A DNA stretch of 64,000 nt from an uncultured Eubacterium sp. Lineage in GTDB: Bacteria > Bacillota > Clostridia > Oscillospirales > CAG-272. Below the pieces are notes generated by a model, which saw only the letters and a program-made list of their open reading frames with translations, was not told the origin of the DNA and made no database searches. The stretch spans positions 62,001-126,000 of the forward strand of contig UQUT01000001.1 in NCBI GenBank assembly GCA_900544285.1. The letters run 5' to 3'. The stretch's first letter is position 1. Every line of letters begins with the position of its first letter. Positions 50,265 through 58,400 of the stretch are shown here, piece by piece. The position numbers and the translations under genes were made by a program.

Positions 50265-50310
50265 CAAAAAAATATAGCCGCCTGATTTCCTAAGAAAACC
50301 AAGCGGCTAT
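50265..50310 (-). terminator. Terminator of the XRE regulator gene at 50352
   Basis: ATAGCCGC/GCGGCTAT stem, extended by CTTGG/TCAGG-type pairing, with seven T on the minus strand. It separates the 50352 gene from the DUF3848 operon. Confidence 0.85.
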
Positions 50311-50351
50311 GTAATTTAATATTGCAGAATAGGAAGCGGAGAAATAAACCT

Positions 50352-50807
50352 TTATGCTTTTTTTCGTGTTTTCCAAGTCTGATAAAGAATATCTTTCAGC
50401 ACTAACATTGCGTCCTGCTCATTAAACTGATATTCCGTTTTCAGTTCATTGAGCATTAAATTGATTCGCCGTGCATAGTCGGGAACATTGACCTCCTGCT
50501 GATATTGAAGCAAAACCGGGTACTTTTTTCCCCAAGCCGAAGTCCAGTCAATCCTTTCTTCTATCTTTTCATCGGTCTTTTCAATAATCTCCTGTATTTC
50601 GCTGAGTTCCACATCAAACTCTATCAAATCGTCTAAGGCGATATGATAGAGCTTTGCCATCTTCTTCGATTGATAAATATCGGGTACGGTTTCATTAGTT
50701 TCCCATTTAGAAATGGTCTGTCGGCTCACCCCAAGTTTTTCAGCAACTTCCTCTTGCGATAAACCGCATTTCTTTCGTGCGTGAAATAGACTATTGCCTA
50801 AATTCAT
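50352..50807 (-). CDS. XRE-family helix-turn-helix regulator
   Basis: 151 residues from ATG 50807 behind AGGAGGG. Helix-turn-helix at about 3-60 (KCGLSQEEVAEKLGVSRQTI, key part), followed by an acidic helical domain. Stands alone with its own terminator between the HipA-like gene and the DUF3848 operon, so it probably controls transfer genes or itself. In 50808-51013 there is only an AT-rich upstream region and a 9-bp hairpin GCGGTATGG/CCATACCGC (50985-51007) after the HipA-like gene. Confidence 0.88.
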   Translation of the reverse strand: MNLGNSLFHARKKCGLSQEEVAEKLGVSRQTISKWETNETVPDIYQSKKMAKLYHIALDDLIEFDVELSEIQEIIEKTDEKIEERIDWTSAWGKKYPVLLQYQQEVNVPDYARRINLMLNELKTEYQFNEQDAMLVLKDILYQTWKTRKKA

Positions 50808-51013
50808 TCTCAATCCCTCCTGCCGTTTGATACCTTAATTATAAAGAACGGCAAGATGAATAGCCACCAACTGTGTTTTCCATTTTTGCCCGATAACTTT
50901 ACAATATCCGATTTTCGTATTCTGTTTCAGGTAACATACCACGAACCAGCACCTTCATTTGTCGGAGAGTTGGGGTATGTAAATGCGGTATGGGGGTTCC
51001 ATACCGCAAAGGG

Positions 51014-52429
51014 TTATCGCTCATAAGACGGATCTTTGTGTTTTGTATTCGTGCGGGACGGTATCGAGAGCAGCTCTCTTGTGCGTTCTCCAAGCTGCTT
51101 TTCAATCGCCGCAAGCCTTTCTTCGGGCAGATTGAGCGAAGGGTGGCGGTGGAACCGGAAGCCCACCATCTTGCGAAGCTGCGCCTTCTGCCTTGCGCCC
51201 ATCACCTCTTTGCAGACCTCCTCATAGGAAATCCGGTAAGGGTTGGAACGGGTTTTAGCGTATTCTTTCAGCCCTTTGAAATCATCGGGCATAGCGAAAT
51301 TGAACAGCGACAATCCGTTGTCGAAAATGGGGGCGGGGGCGATAATCTCCCCGGTGTGGTTATCCCGGAGAACGCCGAAGTTCCCGAAATGTCTGTCCTC
51401 ATTATAGATGAGGGCGTCGAAAACAAGCATACTGCAAAGCTGCTCATAGAAATCATCACCCAAAGTTTTGTAGTAATCCAAACAGCTTTTCAGCGTGATT
51501 TTTTTCAGGATACGGCCAATGGGAACAAAGGAAACATTGATGTCCGTAAAGAGTTTACACTTGGAGGCGAGGATACCTTTCCAATTCTCCAAATCATATT
51601 CGACGTAATTTAAGCCCATTGTTTTTGCAACCTGACAGGCATAGTATTCGCTGTAAGGCTCGTTTCCGGTATTTGCCGCACCCTCCGTTCCGCCTTTATA
51701 CAAATAAATACTGTCGCCCTCAACAAACCGCCAAGCCTTCCTCAGCATACCGTTTGTAGTCAGCTCGGGAGAGGTCGAAAAGGCTTCGTTGCTTCCACCG
51801 ATTCCTGTATAGGCGACCAAAGACAGCGCTTCGGAAAAGCGGTTTTCATATAGGTTATACTCGGCAAATTTACCCGCAAAATCGGCGGGTACTACCCAAT
51901 AGCTGTCGTTGAGCGACAGCCCCATACATACGTCGATAATCCCTTTGGTATTGTTCACGCTGAGTCCCAATGTTTTCAAGATTTCATCGACGAACTGACG
52001 GTTTTTGGGGATTACCCGTTTTTCAAGCCACTTCACAATTCCCTCATCGGTCAGTTCCAAATCAAGGGGAAACAAGTGATTGTTTTCGGTATCCGCAGAT
52101 AGAATATTCGCCTGTAAGCCCTCCAATCCCCGTTCTTCGAGGGAGAAGGTAATCAAATCTTCGTCATAAAGGCGAAGGGAATAAATGTTGGTCATTGTCT
52201 GATTCCTTTCTTCCAATAGGATATTCAAATCCTTGCCGAGCGCTTCGGCAATCCGTATCATCATATCGAGGGAGAGATTCTGAGCGCCGCTTTCTATGCG
52301 GCAGATGTTGGATCTCTGCGTCCCAATCAGGCGTGCAAGTTGCGCCTGCGACAGCCCTTTTTCAAGCCGTGCCTGCGTCAATTTTTGAATTACACTCTGC
52401 CGGGAAGCCAATAAATCTTTCTCCGTCAC
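51014..52429 (-). CDS. XRE-HipA fusion: helix-turn-helix plus HipA-like kinase
   Basis: 471 residues from GTG 52429 behind GGAGGGG. Residues about 10-75 are an XRE helix-turn-helix (LSQAQLARLIGTQRSNICRI, key part). The rest is HipA-like: LIYNEDRHFGNFG at about 343-355 gives the catalytic Asp and Asn, and IFDNGLSL near 374 the metal-binding Asp. HipA toxins phosphorylate glutamyl-tRNA synthetase; HipB antitoxin/repressor is normally a separate protein, here joined. A perfect palindrome overlaps the promoter. Confidence 0.83.
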   Translation of the reverse strand: MTEKDLLASRQSVIQKLTQARLEKGLSQAQLARLIGTQRSNICRIESGAQNLSLDMMIRIAEALGKDLNILLEERNQTMTNIYSLRLYDEDLITFSLEERGLEGLQANILSADTENNHLFPLDLELTDEGIVKWLEKRVIPKNRQFVDEILKTLGLSVNNTKGIIDVCMGLSLNDSYWVVPADFAGKFAEYNLYENRFSEALSLVAYTGIGGSNEAFSTSPELTTNGMLRKAWRFVEGDSIYLYKGGTEGAANTGNEPYSEYYACQVAKTMGLNYVEYDLENWKGILASKCKLFTDINVSFVPIGRILKKITLKSCLDYYKTLGDDFYEQLCSMLVFDALIYNEDRHFGNFGVLRDNHTGEIIAPAPIFDNGLSLFNFAMPDDFKGLKEYAKTRSNPYRISYEEVCKEVMGARQKAQLRKMVGFRFHRHPSLNLPEERLAAIEKQLGERTRELLSIPSRTNTKHKDPSYER

Positions 52430-52463
52430 AGAACCCCTCCCCTCGATTATTTTTCAGTATATA

Positions 52464-52491
52464 TGTTATCATATATGATAACACTTGTCAA
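52464..52491 (-). promoter_or_regulatory. Operator palindrome and promoter of the XRE-HipA gene
   Basis: Perfect 20-bp palindrome TGTTATCATATATGATAACA (52464-52483), a TATC/GATA design like HipB operators. Minus-strand TTGACA (52491-52486) lies 17 bp before TAACAT (52468-52463), so the palindrome fills the spacer and covers the -10 box. Autorepression by the fused helix-turn-helix is likely. Confidence 0.8.
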
Positions 52492-52498
52492 GAGGGGG

Positions 52499-55400
52499 TT
52501 ATCGCTCGTAGGCTTTTTCCCTGCGTTCCGGCGCTTCGTCGCCCTCGTCAAGTTCGCCGTCTACAAGCTCATTCCCACGCTTGTCTACATTGAGCAATCC
52601 GTTTAATACATTCAAACGCTCTGTTTTTTCGGTCAGTTCCGGCTCCTTATCAAAGGGTTTTTCAACCTCTATTTTTGCGGTAGCAAGCTGCTTTTCGGTG
52701 GTTTCAAGTTCCTGCTTTTCCATTTCCAACAATTCGGGGATTTTTTCAATAACATTGTCGATTCGGGTGATATTGCCGATGGCGTCTGTACCCAAAGACA
52801 CGCTGCGGGATACGCTGCCCTTGATTTTCACCTGATACACTTTCTGGAAAGGTTCAAACGAGAGTTCCAAATCAAACCCCCTGTACCTGCCGAGAGAAAC
52901 CGGATCAGGCGAAGTCATTTCACCGCACGAGTCTATGATTTTCTTTCCCGCTTCCGCCTTTTCAGAATAAGAAACACCCTTTACCTCCATACCGACAAAG
53001 CGGTCATCGGTAGGTTTCGGGTGTTCGCTTGCCCTGCGAATATCGCTCTCCAGACCGGAAATCATTTCCTTCGCCCGAGCAATCTGCTTCGGGTAATATT
53101 TGATGATTTTATCCTCCAAAGCGTATTTTTCAGTCAGATAGTTGGATTTTAAGAGCCTGAGCTTCTGCACCTGAATATCCAAATCCATCTTTTCTTTGAT
53201 ATATGGGTTTCCGGTTGAAAGCATTTTCAGCTCTGCATAGGAGAGCGCCGTTTCGTCTATATCCTCGCAAGACCGGACGGGGGATTTACCCGTCATAATC
53301 TGCGAAGCAAATTTCTGCTTGCCCTCTACAAGCTGCCAACAATATGCGTCAAAGGTTTCCTCCGTCACATATCGGTAAAGGCCAACTTTTGAGTTTTCGT
53401 TGCCCTGCCGCACCGTTCTGCCTGCCCGCTGTTCCAGATCCGAAGGCCGCCACGGGCAGTCAAGATCGTGGGAAGCAATCAGCTTATTTTGAACATTGGT
53501 GCCTGCGCCCATCTTCTGCGTGGAACCGAGAAGGATTCGCACTTCGCCCCGGCGAACCTTTTTGAATAGTTCCTGTTTCTTCACTTCGGTATCTGCCTCG
53601 TGAATAAACTTGATTTCTGATTCGGGGATACCACGCCCGATGAGCTTTTTGCGAATATCCGTGTAGACCGAAAATTCACTTTCACCCTTTGGGGTGGAAA
53701 GGTCGCAAAAGAGAAGCTGCGTAGATTTTTTATCAGCAGTTTCTTCCCAAATGTGGTAGACCTCCTGCACACAGGCATTGACTTTGCTGCCCTCTTCATC
53801 GGGCAGTAAGGGGTTCATCATTCTCTGATCGAGGGCAAGCTTTCTGCCGTCGTTGGTCACTTTGAGCATATTGTCAACGCTTGCATTTACCCCGCCGTCC
53901 CGTATTTTTTCAGCCCGTTCCGCAAGGGAGGCAACCATATCCTTTTGAATTTGAGAGGGCTTGACGGCGATGTTGTGGTATTCCACTTCCGGCACGGGCA
54001 AATGAAGCATATCCGCCGTTTGAATGTCCGCAACCTCTTTGAACATTGCCATCAGCTCGGGGAGATTGTTAAATCTTGCAAAGCGTGTCTTTGCCCGGTA
54101 TCCTGTTCCTTCAGGGGTTAATTCCACGGCTGTAACGGTTTCACCGAAGCTGGAAGCCCACGAATCAAAATGCTGTAAATCGTGTTCTTGCAGGGTTCGA
54201 TACTGCAAATAGCGCTGAATGGTATAGAGTTCTACCATACTGTTTGAAATCGGCGTACCTGTCGCAAAGACTGTGCCACGTCCTCCGGTGATCTCGTCCA
54301 AGTAGCGGCACTTCATAAATAAGTCGCTCGATTTTTGTGCCTCCGTCTGAGCAATACCGCCCACATTTCTCATTTTCGTATAGAGAAACAGGTTCTTGTA
54401 ATAGTGGCTCTCGTCGATGAAAATACGGTCAACGCCGAGTTCTTCAAAGGTAACTACATCATCCTTTCTCGATTGGTCGTTTAGTTTTTCCAGTTTTACG
54501 GTAAGGGATTTCTTGGTCTTTTCAAGCTGTTTGACCGAGAACCTGCTGCCCTTATTCCGCTTTATATCCGTAATCCCGGCGACAATATCGTCAAGCTGCT
54601 GCTGTAAAACGGCTCTTTGCCGTTCTATGCTCATCGGGATTTTTTCAAATTGGCTGTGTCCGATGATAATTGCGTCGTAGTCGCCCGTGGCGATTCTGCC
54701 GCAAAACCGTTTGCGGTTTTTCATCTCAAAATCTTTTTTCGTTGCTACTAAAATATTGGCGGCAGGATAGAGCTGCAAGAACTCCGCCGCCCATTGTTCG
54801 GTCAGGTGGTTGGGTACGACAAAAAGGGATTTGCTGCAAAGCCCCAACCGTTTGGATTCCATAGCGGCGGCGGTCATTTCAAAGGTTTTGCCTGCGCCAA
54901 CGGCGTGTGCCAAAAGGGTATTACCGCCGTAAAGGATATGGGCAACCGCATTTTTCTGATGTTCCCTGAGTGTGATTTCGGGGTTCATTCCGGTAAAAGC
55001 AATATGGCTTCCGTCATACTCACGGGGACGGATGGAATTGAATTTGTCGTTGTAGAGCCGCACAAGCTTTTCCCGCCTTGTGGGATCACGCCATATCCAA
55101 TCCTGAAAGCCCTGCTTGATGAGTTCCTGCTTCGATTGAGCGATAGCCGTTTCTTTTTTATTGAGAACCGCTTTCTTTTTGCCCTCATCGTCCTCGATAT
55201 AATCGAAAACACGGACGTCCTTCATATTCAGCGTTTCTTCAATGATTTTGTAGGCGTTGACTCGCTGTGTTCCATAGGTGTTGTAGGCTTTCAGGTTGCT
55301 TCGGTCGGAAGATTTTCCTTCGACATTCCATTCACCCGTCAGCTTGGAGTAGTGAACCTTGATGTTCCACCTTGCATAAACAGGGGTATCCAAAAACTCG

Positions 55401-58400
55401 TAGATGAATTTCTGCACGATTTCTTCGGGCAGCCAAGTTGTGCCGAGCTGCACGAAAATCTCACTTGCGGTCAAGTCCCTCGGCTGTACTTTTTCAAGCG
55501 CCTCCACATTGACCGTGTAATCTTCGGGGTAGACTTCGGCGGATTTTCTCGCCCACGCAAGTTTCTGGCGCACATTCCCGGAGAGGTACTCGTCCGCCAT
55601 CAGGTACTTTTGCTCGTCGCTGTCTCCATAGCCATACATTGGATTTAAGAAGATAACGCCTTTCAAGTCCTGATAGATTTCCTGTTCGGTTTTGCCGGAG
55701 AGCGAACACATATATTCCATATCTACAAAGGCTTTTTCCGCCATAGACACGGCGAGCGCTTCGCTTGCGGTATCCACCGAAGTTATGGGAATGTGCGGTT
55801 TGATCGTCCGCTTGGTAAAAATATCTGCCTTGCGTTCCAACTCTCCATCGTCGCCCAATATCTCGAGCGCCGAGAGCAAAGAGAACGAACCGTCCTGCGA
55901 AAAGGCAGAAACATTGGCTCGGCTGTTTATCAGCCCGTACTTTTTAGAAAAGGTATCATACAGGGTGTTGAGCTTCTGCTGTTCGGCTGTAATCTCCCCA
56001 TCGGGGAAATCCAAAGTCTGAATTTCAATCAGGTTTCTCACACAATCCCGAATGGCAATCATACCCTTAATTCGATTTTCAGCCGTGGCGGAACATTCGA
56101 CGGGAGTCATCCGGGAATTTTCACGGTAATAGATTTTATCGTCTACCACCGTGTAAGAAAAGTTGCGTACATTGGGATCTGCGGGAATGGAGGTATCTTC
56201 TTCCTCCAATTCTTCGTCTGCTTCGTACTCGGTTATCTCGGCGTGGATACCGGAAATCGCTTCTTCAAGCTGTTCTGCAAGGCCGGTATTCTCATAGGGT
56301 ACGACGGTATTTTCCTCGCCAAATCTGCCCGATACGGTTTTCCATTCGCCAAGCACCATTTCAGGGTGGTCTACAAAATAGGAGTTCATCTTCACACCGT
56401 TTTCATCGGTATTCAGATGTACCCACTCCGGCTCAATATCGATGAGCCTGTCCCTTTTTTGGAGAATGAGAATATCCGAAACAACCTCTGTTCCGGCGTT
56501 CCCCTTAAAGGTGTTGTTGGGCAAGCGAACCGCACCAAGCAGGTCAGCTCGCTGTGCAATATATTTTCGGATTGCGGGGTTTTCCTTATCCATTGTCCCC
56601 TTGCTCGTGATGAGCGCCATCACGCCGCCCGGCCTTAATTTGTCTAAGGATTTCGCAAAAAAGTAGTCGTGGATCAAAAAGTTGTGTTTGTTGTACCGCT
56701 TGTCGTTGATCCGAATATCTCCAAACGGCACGTTGCCGATTACAGCGTCGAAGAAGCTGTCGGGGATATTTGCTTCTTCAAAGGGCTGTGCCGCAATCGA
56801 GGTTTTCTGATAAAGCTGCTGAGCGATACCCGCCGAAATCTTGTCGATTTCCACGCCGTACATCTTAGCGTTTTGTATTGACTGCGGCAGCATACCGATA
56901 AAGTTGCCGATCCCGCAGGAAGGTTCTAAGATATTGCCCTCCCGAAAGCCCATCTGCTCCATCGCTTTGTAGATTGCGGAAATGACAACGGGCGGGGTGT
57001 AGAAAGCGGTCAGAACGCTGCCTTTGGCGCTTTCGTACTCGTCGGGGGATAGTGCCTGATACAGTTCGATAAACTCGTCCGCCCAAGAGGAATTGTTTTC
57101 ATCAAAGGCTTCTGGAATACCGCCCCACCCTACATACTGCGATAGGATTTCCTGTTCTTCGGGGGTGGCGAAGCGGTTTTCAAACTCACACTCGTTCAGC
57201 ACATTGATTGCCGCCATATTTCTGCGGAACCGTTCTTTTTTCCCTGCTTCGGGTATTTCGTGGGAGGCAAGGTCAAAGGTGTGCCGCTCAGACATCGGGA
57301 TTTCAGGGTGCAAATCAAAGGTCTGCACCCGTGAGCGTTTCGGCTGAGTAAAGGCCGGGGCAAGGGGTTTTTCTTCCGGTTGTTCAGGTGCGGGTGCTTC
57401 CTGTTTTGCCCGTTCCACATAGAGCCATTCGGCAGATTCCTTTTCTGAAACCTCTTTTTTCACCTGTTCCAGATAATCGTTTGCCTGCCATTCGCTCGTA
57501 AATTCTTCGCTGACGCCCTCATCATCAACATAGATTTCTTCCCGTATATCGTCCCATACGGCATAGCCCTCATCAGTTTCGATGACGAAAAACCGTTCAT
57601 AGGATTCCACCGCACTTTCTGCGGCGATTTCCTCCGCCTGCCTGAGCATTTCATCTGCCCTGTCCTTTGCAAGATAGGGCGAATCAATGATTTCTATGCC
57701 CTGCGGCGGCGGATCAAGCTCGCCTATAAAATCCTGCGGTATGGTGTTCCCGTCTTTGTCTTTATACAGAACGAGGGTGAAGGGAACGCCGTAAAAATTC
57801 TCCTCCTTAACATCTTTTTCAAGCTGATATGGGCTTGTGTACTCAATGCTCTCCCGCACCGAACCGTCGGTGTGGAGATAGTCGATCCTGCCGATTGGCT
57901 GCGACTGTACCGGATCTTCCTTATTGGTCGAGACGATATTTCGGGTAATGCGCTCTCCGTTTTCCAAAGAGCAGACCGCCACATCAAAGCCCCGGTCGAG
58001 CAGCATATTGGTATAGGTTTGCAGGCTGTGGGCAGGCAGGCCGCACATCGGCACACGATGTTCCTCACCGAAACGGCGGGTAGTCAGGGTAAGGCCGAGT
58101 GCTTCCGATACTTGATTGGCGTCCTCCTCAAACGCTTCATAGAAATTGCCAAGCTGAAACAGAACAATGCTGCCGGGGTTTTCGCCCTTTGCGTCAAGGT
58201 AATCCTGCCAGATAGCAGTAACGGCGCTGTCCTCCTGCGAAATGGCAGAAGGGATATGGCCATTCTTTTCCTGCTCGGCGGCCCGTTCAATCCGGGCAAT
58301 CACATCTTCGGGCAGATTCTCCACATAGTAGTGAATTTCCCCTTCGGGGCTGATATGGGCGATATTCTGATAATCGCCGTTTACTTCAACGGCTCGGTTC

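Noticed and set aside
50985..51007. 9-bp hairpin after the XRE-HipA gene as a terminator
   Set aside because: No T-run follows on the minus strand, so a terminator call is not supported.
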